Positions 9,446-20,498 are shown, counted from the stretch's first letter. The stretch: DNA of 64,000 nucleotides from Closterium sp. Naga37s-1 (GCA_947471745.1 CANJKZ010000768.1:635501-699500); one strand, 5' to 3'. Program-made: numbers and translations. The notes: generated from the letters alone by a model not told the origin.

Positions 9446-9570
9446 TGTCAGATTTATATGACATAGCTACTGTAGGCTATAGTGGGGTAGCACATATGGG
9501 GTACAGTTTTCTAGGGTTTACATTTGTACCCAACTTTCCCTTAGTCATTTCATTCTCGTTCAGTTTCTCA
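9446..9570 (+). repeat. 5' LTR of A1
   Basis: The 125-bp repeat starts TGTCAGATTTATATGACAT and ends CGTTCAGTTTCTCA. It is identical to the 3' copy and would carry the promoter and transcription start of the element. Confidence 0.95.
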
Positions 9571-9584
9571 TGGTATCGAGCAGG
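9571..9584 (+). other. Primer-binding site of A1
   Basis: TGGTATCGAGCAGG directly follows the 5' LTR. It is complementary to the 3' end of initiator Met-tRNA except for a missing A relative to TGGTATCAGAGC in other elements here. Confidence 0.75.
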
Positions 9585-10455
9585 TTCCCCTGTGGGAACT
9601 GTTCCTAGGGCCCACCACCTTTTTTTTTCCTGCCCGGAGCGCGCTCTACACTGCCCGAGTCGCGCTCCCCTCGCTCGACCCTGTCGCGCCGCCTTAGCGG
9701 CCCCGTCGCGTCGCCCTCGCGGCCCCTGCACGTCGCGCCGCCCTAGCGGCCGCGTCGCGCCGCCCTCGCGGCCCCGATCCGCCGCCCTCGCGGCTCCTTC
9801 GTGTCGCGCCGCCTCGCGGCCCTTTCACGCCGCCCTCGCGGCCCTTTCTAGCCGCCCTCGCGGCCTCTTCAAGCCGCCCTCGCGACCCCCCCCCCTCCTA
9901 GCCGTCCTCGCGGCCCCGTCGCCTACCCCTGCGGCCCCGGCGTCGCCCTTCCCTGCCTCGGCGCCGCCTCTGCTGGCCCCGTCGCCTACCCCTGCGGCCC
10001 CGGAGCTGCCCTTCCCGGCCCCGGAGCTGCGCTTCCCGGCCCCGGCGCCGCCTCTACTGGCCCCGACGCCGCTCAACCCGGCCCCGACACCGCTCCACCC
10101 GGCCCCGACGCCGCTCCACCCAGCCCCGCCGCCGCTCCACCCGGCCCCGCCGCCGTCCCCACGCGGCCCCGCCGTCACCACCGAGCCGCCGGCGCCGCCG
10201 AGCTACTGCCGAGCCGCCCGATCCACCAGAGCCGCCCGAGCCGCCGCGCCACCTGAGCCGCCCGAGCCGCCCGAGCCGCCGAGTCGCTGAGCCGCAGTTG
10301 CTGCCGAGCCGCCGTACCGCCGAGCCGCCCGAGCCGCCCGAGCCGCCGAGTTGCCGACCCGCCGAGCTGCTCGAGCCGCCCTGTCCGGTAAGAGCAGCGC
10401 CTCTGTCACTGCACTGCCCTTACCCTACTGTTCGCGCTGCTAGTCTACTGCTGTC
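9585..10455 (+). repeat. GC-rich tandem-repeat leader of A1
   Basis: The leader between primer site and Gag is built from degenerate short repeats such as GCGCCGCCCTCGCGGCC, GCCCCGACGCCGCTCCACCC and GAGCCGCC. It is open in the Gag frame from inside the 5' LTR to a TGA at 10288-10290 and reads as Pro/Ala/Arg-rich sequence. A2 and A3 have leaders in the same place built from different repeats, so the sequence is not conserved as protein. Confidence 0.7.
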
Positions 10456-13400
10456 ATGGCTACCCCTAGTGTCCTCGCTTAGGGTCGGGCCATTGACTTT
10501 GACGTCTGGGTAGATGACCTGCAGCTTTTCCTACAGTGCGATAGGGCAGACGGTCTCTCCCCCTTTGACCTCACCTCTGGTGCCTCTCCTGCCCCTGCTG
10601 CTGATGCCGACGCCACTGTTCGCTCACAGTGGGCCACACGCGATGCTGCTGCACGTCTTGCTGTGCGTCGCCACCTGCCTACCTCTGAGCGTGCGCACTT
10701 TAGCCAGTACAAGAGTGCTCACACCTTGTACGACGCTGTAGTTGCGCGCTACTCCTCCCCTGCCACTGCTGCACTGAGCCGCCTCATGCTACCGTACCTC
10801 TTCCCTGACCTTGCTGCCTTTCCCACAGTCGCTGACCTCATTACGCACCTCCGCACTAGTGACACTCGCTACCGCGCTGCGCTTCCTGCTGAGTTCTGCG
10901 CCAAGAACCCCCCCCCCATGTACATCACCCTCTACTACATAGTCACCCGGCTCCCTGACTCCCTTCGCGTAGTCAGGGACCACTTCCTCTCAGTTTGCCC
11001 CACCACTCTCACCGTTGACCTCCTCGAGAAGGCCCTCCTAGCAGCAGAGAAGAGCATAGTCGCTGTAGGAGCCTCTCGTGGTGACCCTCGCACCCCCGTC
11101 TTTGAGGGGTGTTCCCCCTCCCCCCTTTTGCCCTCTGTTGCCTCTGCTGCTGCGGCCGACCTCGTTGGTTTCGAGTCGGTCGGTGCTGCGTCTGCCCCGA
11201 GCGGGAGACGCCGCACCGGCAAGGGCAAGGGGGGCAAGGGTGCTGGAGGGGCTGGCGGGGGTGGCGGAGGTGGCGGTGGCGGCAGTGGAGGGGGTGGGGG
11301 TGGTGGTGGGAGTGGTGGCGGGGGTGGAGGTGTCGGTGGCGGCAGTGGAGGCGGAGGCGGCGGCGGCGGTGGCGGTGGGAGCGGAGGTGGCGGAGGTGGC
11401 GGCGGTGGAGGAGGCGGCGGCGGAGGAGGTGGAGCTGGTCGGGGTGGCGCTGCGCAGAGGGTCGGCTCCGGTGGTGGTCAGTGCCAGCAGCAGCAGCAGC
11501 AGCGGCAGCAGCGCACTCGTGACATCCCCCCCCCTCAGCAGCTCCGTGAGTGGTACGCTGCACGCCAGCGGGGTGGGGGTACTGGTCCGTGCACCTACGT
11601 CCTACGCATCGGCGACCGCGCGGGTGAGCAGTGCGGGGGTGCGCACTCCACCCAGCGCTGCTTTGGCCGCCTGACGGACGCTTGGTGTCACCAGTTCCCT
11701 GAGGCCACTGAGATCCCCCGCTGGGGCGAGCTGTCTGGGGCGGGTGTAGCTGTCTTTGACCTTGACTTTGATGCTATTCTTACTGCCATGTATACTGTGA
11801 CTATTAGTGATGAGGGTGACTGTTACCGGTGTTTTCCGCCCGACCCGGGCATTGAGACTGCTGCTCTAGGTACTGGTGAGGCTGCTGCTCTAGGTGCGTC
11901 TGCTCCCTCAGGTGCTGGTGAGTCTGCTCTCTCAGGTTCTGCGTCGGCTTCGGCCTCCCACACCTTCACCCTTGACTCGGGGGCTTCTCGCTCCTTCTTT
12001 CGAGACCGCACCACACTCACGCCGCTTGACCGGCCAGTTGCAGTCTCTCTGGCAGACCCCTCTGGGGGTCCTGTCCTTGCTCACTTCTCCACTGTCCTCC
12101 CGTGTCCGGCGGCCCCCTCTGGCACCCTGTCTGGTCTTTACCTTCCCTCGTTCTCTACGAACTTGGTGAGTGGTGCTGACCTACAGGATGCGGGGGTTCA
12201 CCAGTTCACTCCTGCGAGTCAGCGGGTGACCCACTGCACGGACGCTCGGACAGGCCGACACCTGGCCACGTTTACACGTCGGCCGGGGTCGAGCCTGTAC
12301 ACACTGACCACTGCGTCTCCTCCAGTCACTGCGTCTGGTCAGGTAGCTGCGTCGGGTCAGGTGTTTGCTGCAGCGTCCAGGTCTGGTCCTGAGTCTGCCC
12401 CCTGTTCGTGTCGCCTCCTGTCGCACGAGACTCTCCTCTGGCACCACCGCCTTGGTCACCCCTCCCTGCTTCGTCTCCGAGGCATGGCCTCCCGTGTCCT
12501 TGTCTCTGGTCTTCCCCGGTCCCTCCCTCCCCTTCCTCCGGGGCCCGGCCCTACCTGCGTCCCTTGTGTCGAGGGGCGGCAGCGGGCTGCCCCTCACTCC
12601 TCCCAGTTTCCTCCGACAAAGGCCCCCCTGCAGACGCTTCACATGGACGTGTGGGGCCCGGCCCGCGTCCGTGGACAGGGTCACGAGCGCTACTTCCTGC
12701 TGGTGGTTGACGACTACTCGCGTTACACCACAGTCTTCCCCTTGCGCAGCAAGGGTGATGTCACTGAGGTGTTGATCGACTGGATCCGCGCAGCTCGTCT
12801 CCAGCTCAGGCAGAGCTTCGGCTCGGACTTTCCTGTTCTGCGTCTGCACTCTGACAGAGGTGGAGAGTTCTCCTCTGGCCTTCTACGAGCCTACTGTCGT
12901 GCACGAGGCATCCGCCAGACCTTCACGCTTCCGGACTCTCCACAGCAAAATGGGATTGCTGAGCGCCGCATTGGCATGGTCATGGACGTCGCCCGTACGT
13001 CCATGATGCATGCGGCTGCCCCCCATTTTCTGTGGCCGTTTGCGGTTCGGTACGCGGCGCATCAGATCAACCTTCACCCCAGGGTCTCCATGCCGGAGAC
13101 CTCCCCAGCTTTGCTGTGGACGGGGAAGGTTGGCGATGCGTCTGCGTTCCGTGTCTGGGGATCTCGGGCGTTTGTCCGCGACTTGTCTGCGGACAAGCTG
13201 TCCCCTCGTGCTGCTCCTTGCGTCTTCCTTGGCTTCCCCCCTGACGCGCCAGGGTGGCAGTTCTACCACCCCACCTCTCGCCGTGTTCTGTCCTCCCAGG
13301 ACGTCACGTTTGACGAGTCGGTCCCCTACTACCGCCTCTTCCCCTACCGCACTCCGTCCCTCCCCCCGCCACCGCTCTTCCTTGTGCCAGGTCCCCCCCC

Positions 13401-16400
13401 GGTAGACCCCCTCCCCCCTCAGGGTCCTGCCCCTTCAGGTGTGTCCCAGGTAGACGCAGTCGAGCCTGTCGAGGTTACTGGTGACTCTGGTGCTGCTGAG
13501 GGTGCTGAGCCTGGGGGTGCTGACTCTGGGGGTGCTGAGCGTGTGGGTGCTACGCCTGGGGGTGCTGAGCCTGAGGGTGCTACTACTGGGGGTGCTGAGC
13601 CTGGGGGTGCTGAGCCTTGGGGTGCTACTACTGGGGGTGCTGAGCGTGGGGGCGCTGAGCCTGGGGGTGCTACGCCTGGGGGTGCTGAGTCTGGGGGTGC
13701 TACGCCTGGAGGTGCTGAGCCTGGGGGTGCGGAGCCTGAGGGAGCTGGGCCTGCTCGTGTGGCGTCTGGCGGTGCTGCGCCTGGAGGTTCTCCGGGTGCT
13801 TCGTCACGGCGGGAGCCACTCTCTCCACAGGAGCTGCGCGAGTGGTTTGCCCGGCGCTGGAGGCGTGCTGCTGGAGCTGGAGGTTCTTCGGCTGCTGAGG
13901 GTGCTGGTGCCGCGGGTCCCGGAGGTGCTCGTACTGGGAGTACTGGAGCTGCTGGGCCTGCGGGCACGACTGGAGCTGGAGCTGCTGAGGGTGTTGGCAC
14001 TGAGGCTACTGCTGTCGGTCCTGGAGGCGGTCCTGCTGGGGGTGCTACTGGTGCTGCTGGAGGTACTGGAGCTGGAGGTGCTGCTGGCGCTGGTGCTGCC
14101 GCTGGGGGTACTGGTGCTGTCCCTGCTGTGTCTGGAGTCGCCGCGCGGCCTCGGCCGTACTTCGTTCCGCTCCTTCAGCAGGTTCTTGGTCTCCCGCCTT
14201 CTGCTGGTCCTCCTCCTCCCCTAGAGTGTCCACAGCCTGTCCCGTCACAGTTACAGTTACAGCCGGCCTCCCCACTGCCCGCTCCTTCTCCCTACACTGG
14301 TCCTACTGGAGGTCTGGCTGAGCGTCGTGAGCCTGCGTCTCGCCCTGCGTCACCTGTCCGTCTTGCTCGCACTAGTGGTCGTGGTTCGCGTCAGCGTCCT
14401 CCTCCTGTCCCTGGCACGCACCGGATGTCTCTGCGTCCGTCCACTGCTCCTCTGCGTGCCCCTTTGCCTTCTCCTCCTGAGTCTTCTCTTCCTGCTCTTC
14501 CCGACCCGGAGTCGGACTCTCTTCGTGCTGCCAGTCCTACTGTCACACGTCTCCTTGCTACTGTCGTCACTGACCCTTCCTTTGAGTCCACTGCTGCGTC
14601 TGCCCTAGTTGCTGAGCTCGTCGACTTTGCTGCTCGCTGTCGTCTAGACTACGCTGCTAGTCTTGTCGTTGCGTCTGGGTCTGTCTGTCCTCCGTCCGTC
14701 GGGGGTGAGTGTGCCCTTGGCACGGACGTCCTTGAGGACAGGCAGGAGGAGTTCCAGTGTTTGGCTGCTGCTTCACCTCATCTCGTGTCCGTACTGCTTA
14801 CCCCTGAGGGAGACCCGGATGCACTTGACATCCCGACTCCGCGCTCTTACGCGGAGGCGATAGAGGGTCCCTACTCATCTCAGTGGCAGGCAGCTATGGG
14901 CACAGAGATGGCTTCCTGGAAGTCCACAGGCACCTACGTTGACGAGGTTCCCCCGCCTGGGGCGAACATCGTCAGTGGCATGTGGATTTTCAGGGTGAAG
15001 CGACCGCCGGGTTCTCCGCCTGTCTTCAAGGCGCGTTACGTGGCTCGTGGCTTCAGTCAGCGGCAGGGAGTTGACTACTTTCAGACCTTCTCTCCCACCC
15101 CGAAGATGACCACTCTTCGGGTACTGCTGCACATAGCTGCTCACCGCGACTACGAGCTGCACTCTCTTGACTTCAGCACTGCTTTCTTGCAGGGCAGCCT
15201 GCACGAGGAGATCTGGCTGCGTCGCCCACCTGGCTTCACTGGGTCTTTTCCTCCTGGCACCCAGTGGAGCCTCCGGCGGCCAGTCTACGGTCTCCGCCAG
15301 GCACCGCGTGAGTGGCACGACACACTGAGGACTACACTTGCGGCTCTTGGGTTTGCTCCCTCTACTGCCGACCCGTCGCTGTTTCTGCGCACCGACACTT
15401 CTTTGCCGCCGTTCTACATCCTCGTGTACGTCGACGACTTGGTCTTTGCCACAGCTGACACTGCTGGACTCGCCCACGTGAAGTCCGAACTGCAGAAGAG
15501 ACACACGTGCACAGACCTGGGTGAACTGCGCAGCTACCTTGGCTTGCAGATCACCCGGGACAGAGCACGCCGCACCATTACCCTGACTCAGTCACACATG
15601 GTGCAGCAGGTCCTTCAGCGCTTCGGCTTCACGTACTCCTCGCCTCAGGCCATTCCTCTGCCTACTCGCCACTCGCTCTCAGCTCTGCCTTCGGATGAGT
15701 CCGTAGAGTCGAGTGGCCCGTACCCAGAGCTTGTTGGCTGCCTCATGTACCTGATGACCTGCACACGACCTGACCTCGCATACCCTCTTAGCATTCTCGC
15801 ACGCTATGTTGCTCCTGGGAGACACAGACCGGAGCACATGGCTGCAGCGAAGAGGGTGTTGCGTTACTTGTGCAGTACGTCGGGCATGGGGCTTGTGCTT
15901 GGAGGGCAGAGTCCAGTGGTCCTCACTGGGCACGCAGACGCTTCTTGGGCTGACGACCAGGCTACGCAGCGGTCGTCACAGGGTTACACCTTCAGCCTTG
16001 GTTCCGGCTCTGTTTCGTGGCGGGCTACCCGCTCGTCTTCTGTTCTCGGCTCCAGTTGTGAGGCTGAGATCTACGCCGGGGCCATGGCTGCACAGGAGCT
16101 TCGCTGGCTCACCTACCTGCTGACTGACCTCGGAGAGCCGCCTCGTTCTCCTCCAGTGCTGTACGTAGACAACAAGGCCATGCTGGCCTTGTGTCGAGAG
16201 CAGAGACTGGAGCACAGAACGAAGCACATTGCTCTCCGCTACTTCCTTGCTCGTGAGCTACAGCAGCGTGGTCAGCTGCGGCTTGCGTACGTGGCCTCTC
16301 AGGCCAACACTGCTGATATCTTCACCAAGGCACTTGCGCCTTGTGATCATCAGCGCTTCTGTACTCAGCTGGGTCTTGTGCCTACCTTGCCTCACTTGCT

Positions 16401-16410
16401 CACCCCTTGA
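10456..16410 (+). CDS. Gag-Pol polyprotein of copia element A1 (one in-frame TAG at codon 9)
   Basis: The polyprotein packages element RNA, copies it into DNA and integrates it. The start is set at ATG 10456 because A2 and A3 begin the same way (MATLSV, MITVSI), but codon 9 is TAG (10480-10482). From 10483 the frame is open for 1,975 codons. Numbered from 10456: a Gly-rich tract at about 265-333; a Cys/His cluster from C379; protease DSGA at D507; the GAG-pre-integrase HHRLGHPSLLRL; integrase D731, D800, E836 (DD35E); and a pentapeptide tract (GGAEP type) at about 1010-1100. RT YVDD is at 1658-1661, followed by RNase H (HADASWADD, LYVDNKAM). All catalytic motifs are present. Whether translation starts downstream or reads through TAG is unknown; ATG 10786 is the next in-frame ATG I found. 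Confidence 0.9.
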
Positions 16411-16617
16411 CCTTGTTTGTACTGTTGCATATATATATACACCTGCTCTTGCTTGTCTAGCCTTATATATATATGTAATCCTGCATGTGAACTGGCCTTG
16501 TGGCCTTGAACTTGTGCTCGGAATGTGTGGTGACTTTGTGATCCACCCTGAGCTTGCTTTGCTTTGCTTGACTGGTCTTGTGACCCCTTGTTCTCCCCCA
16601 CTTTGCCTATGGGGGTG
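16411..16617 (+). other. 3' untranslated tail and polypurine tract of A1
   Basis: The tail carries a block shared with the other family A copies (CCTGCATGTGAACTGGCC, GATCCACCCTGAGCTT). It ends in TATGGGGGTG, directly before the 3' LTR; this G-tract would prime plus-strand synthesis. Confidence 0.75.
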
Positions 16618-16742
16618 TGTCAGATTTATATGACATAGCTACTGTAGGCTATAGTGGGGTAGCACATATGGGGTACAGTTTTCTAGGGTTTACATTTGTA
16701 CCCAACTTTCCCTTAGTCATTTCATTCTCGTTCAGTTTCTCA
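16618..16742 (+). repeat. 3' LTR of A1
   Basis: The 125-bp copy is identical to the 5' LTR and is followed by the ACCGC target duplication. Confidence 0.95.
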
Positions 16743-16747
16743 ACCGC

Positions 16748-17364
16748 AGCATTAGCTTACCCTTTTTTGTTTCGCCTTCTGTCGCTTGCGGCATACTTCA
16801 GCCATATCAACTCAATGAAAAAGAAAACAAATGATAGAAACAATCAATATGGTTCAAGAATATGGATGTGTTTGGATCCTAATCGCATTCTTCCACAATC
16901 AGATTTGCCAACTGGATCGTGGTCTAAGAAAGTATTTGCATGATATTTGATTATTTTCCTATATTTTAAGTTGAATGACAAAAACGGTTTGTTACAATTT
17001 CCACATTTCATCCATTTTCGCCAGTGTCGCGAGTGTTGCGCATTGCAGACACATAGCATTATTGCACCTCCACAACATTCCGTCTCAGGACGTGGTCGAT
17101 GTTAGCCTGTGAGGGACCTGGAAGAGGGTTACCCTTTCATGTAATTTATGCGAGAAATTTTCCAGCGAAGTACCATTCCACTTCTGACTGAAACTTCGCG
17201 AAACACCTTTTCAACCAGAACCGAACGAAGGATACAACGATTATGAAGTATGGTGGTTTTTTCGTAAGTGGTTGTATGGTGACTGGATCTCCGTCAGAAG
17301 GACGGAGTAACCAATTAACAGTGTTCCAGAACCCATGTTATAGCCCATTTTGCGAGCATTCCAA
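16748..17364. other. Intergenic, no gene recognised
   Basis: This AT-rich stretch is the right flank of A1. A 9-bp word GCATTCCAA at its right end is the proposed target duplication of the following MITE. No coding feature is seen. Confidence 0.5.
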
Positions 17365-18001
17365 GGGGTTTGAGATGAGCACGCACTGTTACTAATCATA
17401 TTTTCTCCCCACGAATCTACAAAGCTTCTGGCGCACTGTTACTGCCAGTTTTCGCTCACAACGCAGAATTAGCTCCTTTCAACGCAGTTTTGCTTTCATT
17501 GGTCGTAGAATTGACGGGCCGATAACTCTGATTTGGTTGGCGGCCACAGAACCGTCAAACGAAAGATTTTCGGGCATAAAAAAATAAAACCCTATCGGGT
17601 GGCATGTTGTTCGAGGGAGACATCAACCCTAAACACCGGGAGACAAGGTGTTTAGGATTGATGCCCTTCCCAACGAGTATATATTTTTCGATGGCTTGTC
17701 TCAATAGAGCATCAACCCTAAACACCATTCGGAAGGTGTTTAGGGTCGATACTTTTTTAAAGGGGTATATAAAAGTTTTAGCACTAAAAACATATATAAG
17801 TAGTTACTGTTTTCTGTGACAGTATCCACAGGTTCGGTTTGTAGTTATGTGCCATGTGTGGACCAATGAAATCAAAACTGCGTTGAAAGGAGCTAACTCT
17901 GCGTTGTGAGTGAAAATAGAGCAGTAACAGTGCGCCAGAAGCGCTGTAGCTTCGCTGGGAGCGAAGAAGTTCAGTAACAGTGCGTGCTCAACTCAAAACC
18001 C
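17365..18001. mobile_element. Mutator-like MITE with ~140-bp terminal inverted repeats
   Basis: The 637-bp element has long inverted ends: 17365-17504 and 17861-18001 match in opposite orientation. Shared words include GAGCACGCACTGTTACT, CTTCTGGCGCACTGTTACTG and AGCTCCTTTCAACGCAGTTT. Flanking 9-mers GCATTCCAA (17356-17364) and GCCTTCCAA (18002-18010) match at eight of nine bases. A 9-bp target duplication with long inverted repeats is the hallmark of Mutator-like elements. It has no transposase, so it is non-autonomous. The interior holds two hairpins (separate entry). Confidence 0.8.
17621..17750. repeat. Two matching hairpins inside the MITE
   Basis: Stem 1 pairs 17621-17637 with 17647-17663 (16 of 17 bases). 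Stem 2 pairs 17711-17726 with 17735-17750 (15 of 16). Both left arms contain ATCAACCCTAAACACC and both right arms GGTGTTTAGG. They are about 90 bp apart and followed by similar AT-rich words (GTATATA), so the unit looks tandemly duplicated. Confidence 0.8.
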
Positions 18002-18352
18002 GCCTTCCAATCGACCCATGCACTGCTGGGACTTGTTTGCACACGATGCCCCACGCCCTAACCATTTTAGATTCCTGGATTGCATTATTGCTTTCCCGCA
18101 TTATCGCCCCTCCATATTTCGTGACAGGATGGAGTGTGATTTATGCACAGGATGAGATTGCTGGTTGGCGACTCGAGCTTATTGGGAACCAGTCAGTGCG
18201 CTTGACAACCCCCAGCAGCGTAGTGAAGTCCTTGTGCCTATATTTTCCGTATCGTAAATCCACACTGGCAGTGCAAACAGAACAGACCGTCGAGTGACTC
18301 GACAGTTCTACTCAACAACTTCCAGAGTCAAATTCGTCGCGAGACAGTCACT

Positions 18353-19247
18353 ATGATGCTACTGGGATTCCTTCTCGTCCTGGCCATGTCTTGCGGGCCG
18401 CGAGGCAGTGAAGGAGCTCGTGGCCGGCTGCTTCCCTCCAATGAGAACGATCGACGTAAGATGCTCTCACCCCCGACGTTTCCTTTTTTAACTTCTTTTT
18501 CTGTGTGTCGACGCAGAATGGCCACCTGGCAGTGGCCTGAAGAGCGCCGTTTCTTTGCAAGCAATCCGTCGATGCTCACTCGTGCCTCTAAACTTCTCCC
18601 GAATTTTTCCCCTCACAGGCGGTCTCTCAGTCCAAGCTTCCATCAGGCCCTCGGTTTCTGAAAACGATGACTCTGGCGATTCGTGGGCTCACTTGCGTGT
18701 CCGAGATGTTGCTCCAGTGCAGCGAAAACTGCAGCAGCAGGAGGAGCAGCGGAATGAGAAGCAGCAGCAGCTCCAGGCTGCTGAGTCGGTGGGCACGCCC
18801 GTTGAGAAGCAGAGGATGCTGACGGCAGTTGAGGAGTGGAAGCACCAGGAGGCGGCAGAGGAGACGGCGGCACAGGCAACGCCGGCAGAGGCGATGGCGG
18901 CACAGGAGATGGCGGCACAGGAGACCGCGGTACAGGCGGCGCCGGCGGCACAGGCGACGCCGGCAGAGGCGACACCGGCACAGAATATTGCGGCACAAGC
19001 GGCGGCGGCAGTGAAGGCGAAGGTTCATGAGGTGACATTGGCAGATCAGGTGGCGCGAGAGGAGATGGTGGGACAGGCAAACACGGCATCGAGGATCGCG
19101 GGATGGGCAATGGCGGCGGGACAGGCGGCAGCACATAAGGCGGTGATGGCAGTCTATGTGAATGCGTTGAGGCCAGAGGATGTGAGTAGGGCAACAAAGG
19201 CGGCAATGGAGAAAGCACTGGAGAATGCAGGAAAGGTGAATTTGTAA
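18353..19247 (+). CDS. Secreted Ala/Gln-rich helical protein, two exons (hypothetical)
   Basis: Proposed exons are 18353-18455 and 18517-19247, giving 277 residues. The 61-bp intron begins GTAAG, has a pyrimidine-rich 3' end and closes with GACGCAG; splicing joins the frames exactly. Residues 1 to about 23 (MMLLGFLLVLAMSCG then polar residues) look like a signal peptide, so the product is probably secreted or enters the endomembrane system. From about residue 90 it is rich in Gln, Glu and Ala (QRKLQQQEEQRNEKQQQL, then many AAQ/PAEA repeats), predicting a long helix or coiled coil. After the stop at 19245-19247 the same style resumes in another frame (RAKVEWENTARAKAEWEKK), so a frameshift or missed intron near 19235 may shorten it. 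A further Ala-rich block follows at about 19481-19545. I do not recognise a family. Confidence 0.5.
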
Positions 19248-19545
19248 GGTATGGGAGTGAAACGGCACGGGCAAAAGTGGAGTGGGAGAACACGGCACGG
19301 GCGAAAGCGGAATGGGAGAAAAAAGAAGCAGCAAAACGGGGTAGGAGCAGCAGGTTGATCCTGGCCTTGAATGAAAAACTTTGCAAGAAGAAGCTGGAGC
19401 AGGAAAGAACATGCTGGATGTCAGTTTCTATTGTTTTTTCAGATGTGAGATCTCTGTATGTTTGTGAGGTGTTGGTATAGAGGAAGCAAGGGCTGCAGAA
19501 GCAGCAGCAGCAGCAGGTTCTAGGATGGTTGTCTGTATTATGAGT
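19248..19545 (+). pseudogene. Possible 3' continuation of the Ala/Gln-rich gene
   Basis: A second open frame reads YGSETARAKVEWENTARAKA and on to ALNEKLCKKKLEQERTCW. Past a possible intron ending GGTATAG near 19479, it continues as EEARAAEAAAAAGSR and ends at a TAA near 19543. The composition matches the upstream exon, so this is probably the original C-terminus separated by a one-base frame change or an unrecognised intron. Confidence 0.4.
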
Positions 19546-19952
19546 TTGAAACACCAGTAAGGTGTGCGATGTGATTGGGTTTATGCATGGAACAGTAAGG
19601 TGGTTGGTGGGTGAAAGAAATGCCTAACACGTGTCTGTTGCCGTTGTCGTCACTCATGCTTGGAAGGGTAAATTGTTATCAATTGTCACCATACAGAAGT
19701 GAACAGGGTGCTGAGAGGGCACTGATGGTTGCCTAGATCTGTTGCTGCTCATTCCACAGCCCACAGCAGTTCAACACCACAGCCCACAGCACTTCAACAC
19801 CGCAGCCCGCGGCACTCACAAGGCCCATAACACTATGATTGAAAAGGAATCTACACTCAGTCAAATCTGAGTTTGAGCTATTTTAAGGACCCCTGAGTAT
19901 ATGGAACCACTGTAAGCATATGAGGTGGAAAGCACCGTCAGCGCTGCAGCAT
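19546..19952. other. Intergenic, no gene recognised
   Basis: A short repeat of CACAGCCCACAGCAGTTCAA type (about three copies, 19757-19812) lies here. The right end is the GTCAC target duplication of A3. No coding feature is seen. Confidence 0.5.
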
Positions 19953-19957
19953 GTCAC

Positions 19958-20098
19958 TGTCAAAACATATTTCTGTTTATTTCTCTCTAGGTTGTGTAGG
20001 GGTTATTCCTTAGAGGGTACAACTCATTTCTCTCGGTAGTCTTGTACCCCTCTCCCTCACCTAATCGACATCCATTCACCTAACTCCTAGTTCAAACA
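19958..20098 (+). repeat. 5' LTR of A3
   Basis: The 141-bp repeat starts TGTCAAAACATATTTCTG and ends CCTAGTTCAAACA. Confidence 0.95.
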
Positions 20099-20459
20099 TG
20101 GTATTAAGAGCGAAATGGTCCTTAGGACCAGATTTTTAAACGGGCCCACCATTAATTTTTTTATCTGCTGCCCGAGTCGCGCCCCTAGGCGAAACGCGAA
20201 ACGCGCCCTAGGCGAGACGATTTTTCTGCCCTAGGCGCGTCCCGTCCCCTAGGCGCGACGATTCTTCTGCCTAGTCACGCGCGCCCCTCTGCCCAGGCCT
20301 TGCGACGCCCTGTCCTACAGCCCGCACGCTGCGCCTGCTGCTTGCGCGCTGCCCCTGCTGCTCGCGCGCTTCATTGGCTGCCCGCGCGCTGCTAGCCCTG
20401 CCCGCGATCTGCTAGCGCACTGCTGCCCCAGAGCTGCTGCTGCGCCTGAACTGCTACTG

Positions 20460-20466
20460 CGCCTGA

Positions 20467-20498
<32 letters not shown>

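Larger units (their letters stand above)
9446..16742 (+). mobile_element. Copia retrotransposon A1, complete and very young
   Basis: The element is 7,297 bp, bounded by 125-bp LTRs (9446-9570, 16618-16742) that I find identical at every base, and by exact ACCGC duplications (9441-9445, 16743-16747). Primer-binding site TGGTATCGAGCAGG follows the 5' LTR; it lacks one A compared with TGGTATCAGAGC. A GC-rich leader (9571-10455), one long Gag-Pol frame to 16410, an untranslated tail and the polypurine block TATGGGGGTG complete it. Domain order is protease, integrase, RT, RNase H, as in Ty1/copia. Identical LTRs imply recent insertion. Confidence 0.95.

Noticed and set aside
9496..10290. 264-codon Pro/Ala/Arg-rich protein gene
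   Set aside because: The frame starts inside the A1 LTR and spans the repeat leader; A2 and A3 have unrelated sequence there. It is treated as leader, not a gene.
17980..18297. 105-codon plus-strand frame before the Ala/Gln-rich gene
   Set aside because: It begins inside the end of the Mutator-like MITE and shows no recognisable domain. Probably chance; the region is the likely 5' region of the next gene.
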